Shown piece by piece: positions 42,624 through 52,600 of a stretch of 64,000 nucleotides of DNA. The DNA lies in NCBI GenBank assembly GCA_930367215.1, contig OV884056.1:279912067-279976066 (forward strand), written 5' to 3'. A model generated the notes under the pieces. That model was given only the letters and a program-made list of their open reading frames with translations. It was not told where the DNA came from and did not search any database. The DNA comes from Pollenia angustigena (Eukaryota > Arthropoda > Insecta > Diptera > Polleniidae). How positions within the stretch are numbered: the stretch's first letter is position 1; the number at the start of each line of letters is the position of its first letter. The position numbers and the translations under genes are program-made.

Positions 42624-43510
42624 CACAGTGGCCAATTTGGCTTCGCTAGCGGCATTTAATTCAAATTTTCAAATTTGAAAAACCGTAAATTTTTTTTTAA
42701 CAATCGATAACAAATACATTCACTAGATTTGTATCGATTTTTAAAAGCTCAGCTTACAGCTGATGAACAGCTGTGAGCTGTCAAAGTCAGCATATGTTTC
42801 TGCAAGTGTTGTGCAAAATATTTCCGCCTTTTTGATCATCGTTTTGCTATTCGTGTTAAACTTGCAAATTTTATTATTTTCATTAAAAGTTTTGTTATAT
42901 ACTAATGCCAAGGTATGTATTATATAAAAAAAACTGTGGTTGTGATCTGTGTATACTTATGTTATTTATAAAACGTAATCGTGTTTAAGTGTATTAGCAA
43001 CTCGCCCACTGTAACGTACACCTGTCTTTCGTGGAGTAGAACTTACAAAATTCACCTGCATTCAGTGTAATTGTAAATTTTCCTATATGTGTAAACCATT
43101 GTGTGTCCAAAATGTCCAAAATTTACTGCGAGTACCTGCGAGCCTTCAATTTATTGTACTTTTTAGGCAAAATGTCAGTGACAAAACGCACCCTTTTTAT
43201 AATATGGTTTCTCTTTGAGTTGACAATTTTTTTTTTATTTTATATATGAATATATCGTGTAAATGTTTATTGAATTAAAAACAAAATAAAAAATTAAAAA
43301 TAAAAAATTTAAAATTAAAAAAAAAAATAAAAATAAAAAATTTTAAATTAAAAAAAAAATTAAAAATAAAAAAAAAAAAAAAATTTAATTTTTTTCCAAA
43401 AATTGTTTAATTTTTTTCTGAATTGAGAAAAAAAAATTTTTTGAAGATATCTTCTTTACTTTGGAAGCTATGAATAAAATGCCGCTAGCGAAGCCAAATT
43501 GGCCACTGTG
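42624..43510. mobile_element. Transib-like MITE, CACAGTG ends, TSD CGCTG
   Basis: Perfect inverted ends of about 34 bp starting CACAGTGGCCAATTTGGCTT, flanked by 5-bp CG-rich CGCTG (42619-42623, 43511-43515). A 5-bp GC-rich TSD with CACWRTG-type heptamer ends is the hallmark of Transib, the relatives of RAG1. No transposase. A-rich low-complexity sequence fills 43.27-43.40 kb. It lies just upstream of the Harbinger transposase gene. Confidence 0.8.
43270..43400. repeat. A-rich low-complexity tract
   Basis: Irregular (AAAAATTAAAAATAAA)n sequence inside the Transib-like MITE, then T-rich text. No further structure. Confidence 0.9.
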
Positions 43511-44005
43511 CGCTGCTCCGAACTGGTGGAAGCTGCATCTCTTGTAACAATGTTATTCATTTTTTTAAAATTTGATTTACTTCTCAAAAACACAGATATT
43601 AGAAAACTGATAAATACCTATGTACAATGATTATTACTGACTACTTTGTTTCACGTTTAAAATAATTAATTTTAGTTTTTACTGCACTTTTAATTCAGCT
43701 TTTGTTCTTTTTAATGTTTTTATAAAAAATTGTTTTTGCTTACTTTTGTTTGTTTACTTAATTGAATCATATGTTTTTGTTTTCTACTGGATTTTACAGG
43801 CAAAAATTTGTTCAGTGAAAATTTGCAGGCGAGTAGTCTGACAACTGTCACTTTGCTCTCTCAGTAGATGCTCTCTTTTGCAATTTTATGTGTACGCGAA
43901 CGCATTTCAGTAAAATCCAGTACAAATTTGTACAAATTTGTACGAATTTTGGGGTAAAAGAACGCAGCTATTGTAAGATCTGACCATCGTCTGTACGAAG
44001 CTTAA

Positions 44006-44170
44006 AGCTTCTCTGAGTATTCGGCCTTCGTTCGGAAACAAGGCAGATTTTAGAAGCTTTACTTAGAGTAATCGGTACTTGTTATACCATAAAGGAGAAA
44101 ATAAATCCTTGCGCCTTGCCGAATGCCGGCTATGCTTTGGAGTTTGTAAACATATTCTGACGGGCCCGCC
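44006..44170. repeat. GGCCTTCG hairpin repeat, diverged copy
   Basis: Carries AGCTTCTCTGAGTATTCGGC and, inverted, GGAGAAAATAAATCCTTGCG plus GCCGGCTATGC. It continues the repeat interrupted at 37838-37840. Confidence 0.55.
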
Positions 44171-44201
44171 ACATGCCCCACGATCGCCCGCCGGACACGC
44201 T

Positions 44202-44222
44202 CCCCCCCCCCCCCCCCCCCCC
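44202..44222. repeat. Poly-C tract (21 C)
   Basis: Uninterrupted run of C in a very AT-rich region, next to CGGGCCCGCC. Possible G-quadruplex on the minus strand, or a sequencing/assembly artefact. Confidence 0.9.
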
Positions 44223-44765
44223 TCTTCCACCTACTGTACCATATATTTTCAACACTTAACAATGGCAACTCATTCTTTTGCCAATTTGTAACCATAACAA
44301 TTACACTGTTATGGCGTTATTTCCACTTTGGCTACTAAACGATTATGGCGTTATTGCACTTGGATGGTTGTAATAAGGCCATATGGCTTTATTTCTCAAT
44401 TAATTGGCTTTATTACACGGGACCTATTCTAGACTCCCAATCCACTTGAAAGTGAATTACTTTAGCATTTTTGGTGTTCTGCATTTCACATCCACATGTT
44501 TTTATTCGTTTTCAATTAGAGTAGTAAGGGGTTAGTGAAGGTAAAACGAATCGACTTTTATTCAAATACATATGTGGTAACATTTTTAACAAAAAAAGTT
44601 TGTTTTTAGTTTAAAATGTTCTTTATGCAATTTAATCAAAAATATATTGTTACCTGAAACGCAAAGGGCCCAAACTAGCACAACTTTAAAAATCGACTTT
44701 TTCATTGATTTTGATGTATAATAGCTAATTTTTTACGCTTTTTATGACATTTTCCAACAATTCGT
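44223..44765. other. Inverted-repeat shell, right part, and unique sequence
   Basis: 44310-44405 mirrors 37500-37590 (GGCTTTATTTC words). From 44410 on I recognise nothing. Confidence 0.4.
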
Positions 44766-46167
44766 TTTTATACCCTTCACTCCACACAATTAGTTGTGAA
44801 GAGGGTATACAGTACTTTTCGTTTATAGTCACTACGCTTATAGTCACATTAGCGATAGTCCGTTTTATCTGTTTATTTTGCCGCTATAAGTTAATTTAAT
44901 ATAAAGTATTAACGTTATAGTCCATTTAGCGATTTAAGCACATTTGCAATATATGCCATATATCAACAGTAGTCAAAGGGAAGAGTAAAGCAAATTAATG
45001 GCGTTATAGTCACATTAGCAAAATTAACTAAGTTCTTTTTAGTTTTCGAATCAAAAAAAGTCCAAAGAAAGAATGAATTAAATTATTTAATTTTTGTCAT
45101 CAAATCTCTACTCGTAAAAAATTAGTTTTTGCCGTTGGTATCAGTTATGAAATATCTTGTTATTATTTTAACTATTTTTTGTACGGTATGCAACTCTGTT
45201 GTAAAACCATACGCCTGATGTCGGTGTAATTTATATGAATTTTTTGTTTCGTTTATTCACATAACTTGATTATATTCGAATTCGGTTATATACGGCAAAG
45301 TGGCATATGTTAATTAGCCTTATAGTCACATTAGCGATATAGTCCACGTTATTGTTGCAACTAAAGGATGTGACTATAAGCGAAAAGTACTGTACTACGT
45401 TTGTCATTTCTTGTGAAACTTTTTTATTATTCATATCAGACCCCATACAGTACATATGTATGTATATTCTGGCTCCTTGAGTAATTCTAAGTCGATTTAG
45501 CCATGTCCGTCTGTTGAAAACACGCTCACTTTCGAAAAACTCAAAACAAATGAATAAACTTAGTGTCAAATTGCTTGTAGTTATCCTAAGCAGTTTAGGA
45601 TTGAACACCAACAAAATCAGTTCAGTAGGATCAGAGGTATGAATCAAAATGTGAAACCACCACCTTAAAAAATTTATAATTCTGTTACAAAAACTAACAT
45701 AAATGGTGGAACAATGCACGGAATGATATAAGATTTTGCAAAGTTTCGTTGTATTCGACTGGAGGTTACGCTGTAAAATTTTATTAAGATCCGTCCATAA
45801 TTTACCCTAAGCCCCATATAAGCCCTACTCCCGGAAAACAGTATAGTCGGAATAAAATAAAAATGTTTTTTGTGTTTTGATCAATCGTACTCAATGTAAG
45901 ATAAAATGTATTAGCATAACCACCTTAATTTGGAGGAAATATTATAGTAGCCCATAAAAAATATCTGAATTTGCTCCAAAAAAAAATTAGTTTATTTTTT
46001 TATTTCGTCAAAAACAACTTGAAAACCTTTAAGCATATAGAAAATAACTTTAAAATAGCATAAAGATGACTAAAATTCGCATCATCAAATATGTAAGTTT
46101 TATGTGACTAGAAATAAATGTGGGTGGAGGTTATCAAAGATTCGGCCGAATATAGCACTTACTTGTT
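44766..46167 (-). repeat. Dispersed repeat, subfamily B, reverse copy with pogo-like MITE
   Basis: From the complement of the tail (ACACAATTAGTTGTGAAGAG) to the complement of the head (GATTCGGCCGAATATAGCAC). Interrupted at 44810-45392; the flanks rejoin to GAGGGTATACTACGTTTGTC, as in the copy at 5225. Confidence 0.75.
44810..45392. mobile_element. pogo-like MITE, TIR CAGTACTTTTCG, TA TSD
   Basis: Ends CAGTACTTTTCGTTTATAGT and its inverse, TA on both sides (44808-44809, 45393-45394). The interior repeats TATAGTCACATTAGC several times. The CAGTA start and TA target place it near the CAGTAGTTCCC family, but the sequences differ. Confidence 0.88.
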
Positions 46168-46604
46168 TTTATTAATATTTTATAATGTGCTAGATTCTTT
46201 TAAGCCATATTTTAGTATTTTATTGTAAAGGAACTAGAATATTTAAAACCCCTAGTATTTTAACCCTAGACTAAACTATTTTCTTTATTTATTACGCTTA
46301 AAATAAAAATAAATCACCATACTTTTGACATTGCAAAAATCAAACAAAGTTTTATTTATCAGAAGAACAAAATTGATGTATATTTGTCCCTAATGGTTTG
46401 ATTCTTAATTAATAACCAATATAAAATATAAAGGTAGAATTTTATTAAATTATAGCCACATAGAAAAAGTAGATTCATTTGCTTTTAATTTTTAATGCAT
46501 GTAACCGTTCTAAGAAAATATAAAGGCGAAAACAATTGTTTAAATTCTATTTTTTATAAAAATGAGAATAAATATTTTTTTAATTTTATTTTAAATACAT
46601 AATT
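46168..46604. other. 3' flank of DNA ligase III gene
   Basis: AT-rich. In complement, AATAAA occurs just after the ligase stop (TTTAAAATAAAATTA, about 46575-46600) and may serve as poly(A) signal. Nothing else recognised. Confidence 0.45.
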
Positions 46605-49600
46605 TTATTTTAAGACAATCGCATATAAACCATACTCTAACAATTTTTTCTCTTTTATACAATCTAAAAACCATTCTGTGTTCAAATGATGACTAGATTT
46701 ACGATATTTTGTTCTACATTCGCTTAAATCCACTTTAACCTTATACGAATCATAGAATATTATATCGGCTTTTTTAAAGTCTGTGGTAATTATACCACTA
46801 TTAGCTATAAATTTTTTCATCATTTCACTAGAGTCCTTAACATTTTCGAAATCGGCCACTACATTTTTAAATAATTTACTTTCTATTTCAATTTTGATTG
46901 TTTCCAAAGCTTCTTCTTTTTTGATGTTGTTTGAAGATTTAAATGAACTATTTAAAGTTAGTTGTTTCTTAAATGTTTTTTTATCATTATTTTTTAAAGG
47001 TTCTGCTTTAATTTTTTTGTTTTTTTGTAACAAAGATTCATTGTCTTTGTCATCATCCTTTGCCAATTGCCTTTTTCGACTGCTGGAGCTAGGCGTTTTA
47101 TCTTTAATTTTTTGATTACAACTAGGTGACAGATTGCCCTCGGTTTTTATTTCTTTCTTAGGAGTTTTCTGTAAATTAATTTTACTATTTATGCTAACTG
47201 TATCTTCGTTACCATCTGCACCATTATCGCTACATCCCTTAATTAAGAGATCAACATTAACATTACTTTTAGATGCATCGTACATATTTTCTAAAAGTTC
47301 TAAATCATTAGCTTGCTTCGCCGATTTATCATCTCTTAAACGTGTTATCCTGGGAAAACGTATTGAAATGCCAGAAGCTGTATGTTCACCAGATTTGGTA
47401 AATTCTGCTCCTGTTATTTCCCATACAGGCATAACTTTTGGATCTTTTGCTATAAAATCTGGTATCAAAGGTTTATTACATAAAAACCAGGTGGGTAGTT
47501 GCTTGCCATCGGATCTTTCCATAAGTTGCATTAGATGGTCATGCATTTCCAATCTTGTCTTGTCATCAAGTCCAGTATGTACTTTTGTTACAGTCTTCCA
47601 CATACAATCTCGACGATCATAACAACCCATTAGAAATATGCTTAGAACACCTCCTTTCTTACCAGAACCATATGATGCCCCTAAAACAACTAAATCAGCA
47701 GTATCTGCCATTTGACCACCAAAAAGATAATCCTTTTTTACTTTTAACCAACCTCTTTTGCCAGGTTGATATGTGCCTGAAGGATCTTTCAAGACTACGC
47801 CTTCTAAATTGGCTTTCAAAACTTTAGCGGTCATTATAGATAGTTCATTTTTAGTTTTAAGAAAATGTGATTCTGATAATTGTAAATAAGATTTTATTGG
47901 AGTAATATTGTCTTCTAAGATTTTGCGCCTTTCTCTAAAAGATCTGTAAAAAAAAGGAACGGTTAATGAGACATGTGTTAAACATTTTAAATGACATTAC
48001 AGATTTGTTAAATCGTCTCCTTTAAATAAAATACAGTCAAATACAAAAAGGCAAACTTCAGCATTAGGATATTCTTTTTTCTTATGGGCTCCTAGGGAAC
48101 CAAAGGGCAATAATTCGCCGGTAACCGTATCGACTAAAATAATTTCGGAATCCAATATCATATTTCCAGCCCCAGGAAAAGCCTACAAATTTTAAAACTA
48201 AAATGTATTAGTTATATAACCTTATTTTTTATTATTAGTTTAGTTATATTACCTTAGGTATAAATTCTTTAAAGCGCCTCACTTTATGATCCATAACTGG
48301 TTTTAAATTGCGGCTAAAAAATCTAGAAAAATGTTACCTATTTTTTTAATGAGGGCACTAAAGCTTATTTAATACTGCTCACTTGAATTCATTATCCTGC
48401 TTGTGAATTTGTACACGTTCTCCATCATATTTAATTTCACTAAATAAACCACTGGGACTTTTCTTAAAAGCTTCTTCTACCGAACTACACGCATTCGCTA
48501 ACATGGGTGATACTGGAGTCATGACATTAATATTTACAATTTTGCCCTAATATAAAAATTATGACTATGTTACACATATAATGGTTTTACTTAATTTTTA
48601 AAAGTTTTATTATTTACCTTTTTGCCTTTTACTGTTTTGGCATGGGGAATTTCAGCAAGTTTATCTCCTTTAGTGTTTTTAAAAGCGAACTGCTTAACTA
48701 CTTCGGCTAAATCTCTTGTAGCTTGGTAAGATACATGCGCCATGGGTCCAAATGCAGCTAAAACATGACTAGCTTTGGCGTTCATACGCAGGTCTTGTTT
48801 GATTATACGTATAATCTGAAAGATATTAACAAAAAACTTTGAACTAAGTACATAGATAATTTTTTTAGTTTTGTCTTTTACTAATATTGTTTTTGTTGTT
48901 TACTAATTGTTTGTTTTAGTCAATTTTAGTGTTATTTAAGTTTTCGGTGAATTTACAATATTTTGTAATCTTTAGAAAAATATTTGACTTTGATTTGCCA
49001 TACCACTTTAAGGTCAGTAGCAGTAGTTTGTTTGCACAATTGCCTTAATAACTCCGTTTGTTCGTCTTCTTTAGTCATTTGTTCTAATTTTTGTAAAAAT
49101 TCCTCCACTTCTTGTAGATATAAAACGCTAGACTTTTGTGGCTTTAACTTTGTAGAAGATTCAAAAAATTTACGCAAAGTTTCAGAAACATCACCCTCTG
49201 CAATAAAACATTAAAAAATTAATATAAATTTTAAAGATATTTGAAACTAAACCTTGCTCCAAATCCAATTGCATTTCATGAGCATCACAACTGAACAGGC
49301 GAGAAAACAATTTCACCATTTGTTTATTTTGTAAATTGTAAACACGCTGGGAATCTCCTGGTATCAGCATTCGCACCCATAGTAAAGTGTCACCTTGAAA
49401 TTCTTTTTTATTACAACCTTTGCGTAGAAAGTCCTGCAAAATGTGCGCCTTCTTTAAATAACTACGTTCCTCAGCAATATCATCACAAATGCGTGTAAAC
49501 GTTGCTAAACGATTGTCTTCAACTTTGTTCCACATGTTGTATGTTTGTTTGTTGACAATATAAGACTGACCAATATTTCTAATAATAAAGAGTTTAAATT

Positions 49601-49613
49601 TATTTAAAAACAT
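46605..49613 (-). CDS. Lig3: DNA ligase III, complete (7 exons)
   Basis: Join of complement 49253-49613, 49004-49197, 48618-48815, 48383-48546, 48253-48322, 48001-48182 and 46605-47943: 2508 nt, 835 aa plus stop, GT-AG introns, phases consistent. Residues 27-250 are the DNA-binding domain (CDDIAEERSYLKKAHILQDF, KEDEQTELLRQL). KYDGER (290-295) is motif I, with Lys290 the adenylated lysine. LDSEIILVD, LEGVVLKD and GWLKVKKDYL are later nucleotidyl-transferase motifs. MADTADLVVLGASYGSG and VWEITGAEFTKSGEHTA identify ligase III. A charged linker leads to a C-terminal BRCT (about 745-835, Trp in NTEWFLDCI) that in relatives binds XRCC1. No PARP-type zinc finger is present. ATP-dependent nick sealing in base-excision and single-strand-break repair, nucleus and mitochondria. 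Start uncertain: Met1 adds a basic, acid-free leader; Met27 (49533-49535) is the alternative. Confidence 0.93.
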
Positions 49614-49659
49614 GTATTGTTTTTTGTTACAGATCTCTCATTTCATTTGTTTTTTTTAG

Positions 49660-52600
49660 GAAATTGCAAAGAAATCTACGACTCGCGCTGGAACAAATCT
49701 GGTGTTTTTGAATCGAATCAGCTGTTTTCGGCAAATGCCAGACTTGCCACTGTAAACAGTCTGGTACCATTACACAATACAGGGCGAGTCGAATGTATTT
49801 ATGAATTTTATGCTAGTGGAGATGAACGTGTTCAAATTAAATTTCTGGATTTTAATATACCTACCGAATATAAAAATTCCTCGGAATGCAAGCCAAATGA
49901 TTCATTACAATTACTGACACAAGTTAAAGGGAAATATGAAGCAGTTGATTTTTATTGTGGGGCATTTTTACCCAAGCCCATAATGTCTAAGGGCCCTAAG
50001 CTTGTGTTACAATTCGTTGGTAAATATCCCAATAATCAGCAAAAGGTGGGCTATTATGGTTTTAAAGCTGAATATAAATTTTTAACAAGTAAGTTTTTCT
50101 TTCATGCATTTAATATTGCATAATTATATATTTTTAATTACATACAGTTAGTCAAACAATTGTTTCAAAAAAAAAAATATCACAAAATATTTGGTAATTT
50201 GAAAGATTATATAAAAACTATTAGGTTAAAGAAAAAAATGATTACTATATTTTATTATTTGCTTATCTCTCACTTAAAAAGAAGACAAAATTAAAATAGA
50301 CTAAAACGTTTCCCATCCATTATACAATATTACTGTGTATATAATTCGCCATATTATTTCCAGGGGCAAATTACGGCATTCGATACTGATCGAATTTACA
50401 ATAGAATTGAAATTCCGATTAATACCGAATGCCACAATTTGTCCCCAGTTTGCCCTATATTATGCAATAAGTGGCAAAATGGTTTCAACAAATACACCAA
50501 TACCCCGGTTTGCGTCGCTAATTGGGACCGGAAAAACTCGACGCAAACGTCGCAAAGCGAAGTACGATTTTCTAAACATTTGTATTGATTTTCATTTAAT
50601 TGGTTCCGAGATTCAATATTTTTAGCGGATTTGATAGACTTTGTAACGAATAATTTTATTTTAAATCTTTAAAAAGAATTTAAAGCTTTCTGTTGAATCT
50701 GCAATCCAAATAGTAAGAAGTGGCTCCTTTTTTTCATTAAGAGACTTCTCATTTTTGTAAACTATTTATGTTGTAGCGATGTTCTTGTTTCAAAAAAATT
50801 TCTTAATTTTATCAGCTTCAATGGAACAGCAAATGAATTTTATTCTAACAGGGGGTTGTTCAAGTTCTCTTTCAATATCAACAGCCTTTTTCTCTGATTT
50901 AGAACGCGTCAAAATATACAGGTTTTGTTCTAAGCTTATTTGCTTTTTTTGTCTCGTTGTTGCAAAATATTTAAATTTAACTATACTTCAGCAAATGCAA
51001 TTTTAAACAAGTTGCAATTTCCTTAATGTAACTTAATTTCTTCAATGTAAATAAAATTCAATTTTTAATTACAATATTTTTTCCCGACGTTTCATCGATA
51101 GTTTGTCGACTTTTTTAAGGGATTGTCTGTTTAAAAATTATAAAACAATAAAATAAATACAATAATGTAACACATAAACAATAAAGACTTACAATATGAG
51201 ATTTAATCACATTAAAAAGTTTCTGATGTACTCAGGATCATACAAATATAAAAACATAATTTTAATAATTTTTATGTTATGTTGAAATGTCTGACGAATA
51301 TATTGAAAGTCCAGGAGAAAATTATTTTTCATATAAAAAAAAAAATTAATAAAGCATGAATATACCTATTTCAAGTTTACGAACATTTCTCTATATAAAA
51401 TGTGGCAAATTATTATCACAAACAAAATTCGTTGTTATTAAAGATATTAATGAATCGTAACGTATATTTGGATGTCTATGAAACACAATGGACAAAATGA
51501 CCGTTTGTAATTGGATGATATTCCATCTTATTTAAATCAGTTTTGGCCAAAAGTCTATAGCTATTAGGACACGTCAGGTACGTACCATTTTAAAGAACTG
51601 GCTTTGACTGTTAATTATATGGTGCTAAATCCAACTAGTAATGACTGTGTTGAAAATGTATTTTCAATAACGAACTTCACTAAAACTCTCATTCTAAATA
51701 GAATGCAGTTCTTGACGCGGTGTTACGAGTTATAAATTACTATATGAATGTTAATACTACACGATGCACTACTTTTGTACCTTCGTTGAAAAAATTTAAT
51801 TCACATACAATGTATTTCAAAAAAGAAGAGTTTTGGCGCTCAAGTGCATAGCGTTTTAGATATTTGTTTAATACTAACCACAAAAATTCTTTCTTTGCTG
51901 CTTTTAGTAGACTTCTATGAACTATTTAAGGCCAGTTTACACGGTAATACATTGTATTACGACATAATGTAGAATAAGATAAATCATATCATGTAAAAGC
52001 AAAATGCATTGAGTAAGAGAAAATACGAATACAAAATCTGACAAGCGGTCGGTAAATGGTTTTTTTCTAAACCATTTTAGAAACTTATGTATTTTCATCA
52101 CACCAGAGGTGCATTTTAACGGAGTATATTGAAGGTGGTAGTATTTTTATACAATTACAAAAACAACTATAATCAACTCAGGAAATTTTCATGTTGTTTT
52201 TGTAAAAATTGTAAAACTGCAACCATCTGCTTTTTTGTTATTATTTTTGATTTTACTTATACCATCCGTGTAAACATAAAGTATACTCTCAACAGACTTT
52301 TATTTTTTTCTTTTAAACACGGAGAGAATTTCATAATATTTTGATTCTACAAAGTCGTAATACATTGTATTACCGTGTAAACTGGCCTTTAATAGTGCTA
52401 TGTTCCTTTTTTGTCTTCACTAATCATTTTTACTTGGTTCTAAATAAAAACTAAACAGCATATATATTATGGCGACTTTTTTAAAATTCTTGGCGGATTT
52501 TGGCGAATTGGAACAAATTTATTTTTTAAGATTTATAAAAAATATTTTTAATAATTTAAATCATCTATATTTTATTGTCAAAAAGTTAAAAATAAAGGCT

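Larger units (their letters stand above)
38000..43969. mobile_element. PIF/Harbinger element, two intact genes, TSD ATT
   Basis: Ends AGGTGCGTTCGTTTAC and AGCTGCGTTCTTTTAC (complement), flanked by ATT (37997-37999, 43970-43972). Subterminal CAGTAAAATCCAGTA words occur at both ends. It encodes the two proteins that define this superfamily, convergently: a Myb/SANT protein (38480-39930, plus) and a DDE transposase (41119-42524, minus). Both splice into unbroken frames. Later insertions (39300-39590, 42624-43510) fall in an intron and outside the coding exons. Candidate autonomous element. The MITE at 14019-14797 has matching ends. Confidence 0.92.
37841..44002. mobile_element. MITE (TSD TAA) containing the Harbinger element
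   Basis: Ends AGCTTCGTACAGACGATGGT and its inverse, flanked by TAA (37838-37840, 44003-44005). The flanks rejoin to CTAAAGCTTCTCTG, as seen uninterrupted at about 37756-37770. Only about 190 bp belong to this MITE; the rest is the Harbinger insertion at 38000-43969. Confidence 0.87.

Noticed and set aside
44059..44295. Glycine-rich minus-strand frame
   Set aside because: Produced by the poly-C tract at 44202-44222.
46783..47827. Three plus-strand frames of 90-162 codons
   Set aside because: Antisense shadows of the last DNA ligase III exon.
49617..49659. Apparent signal peptide at the start of the CUB exon frame
   Set aside because: The frame begins with TTG, not ATG, and the stretch is a polypyrimidine tract ending in AG, a typical intron end.
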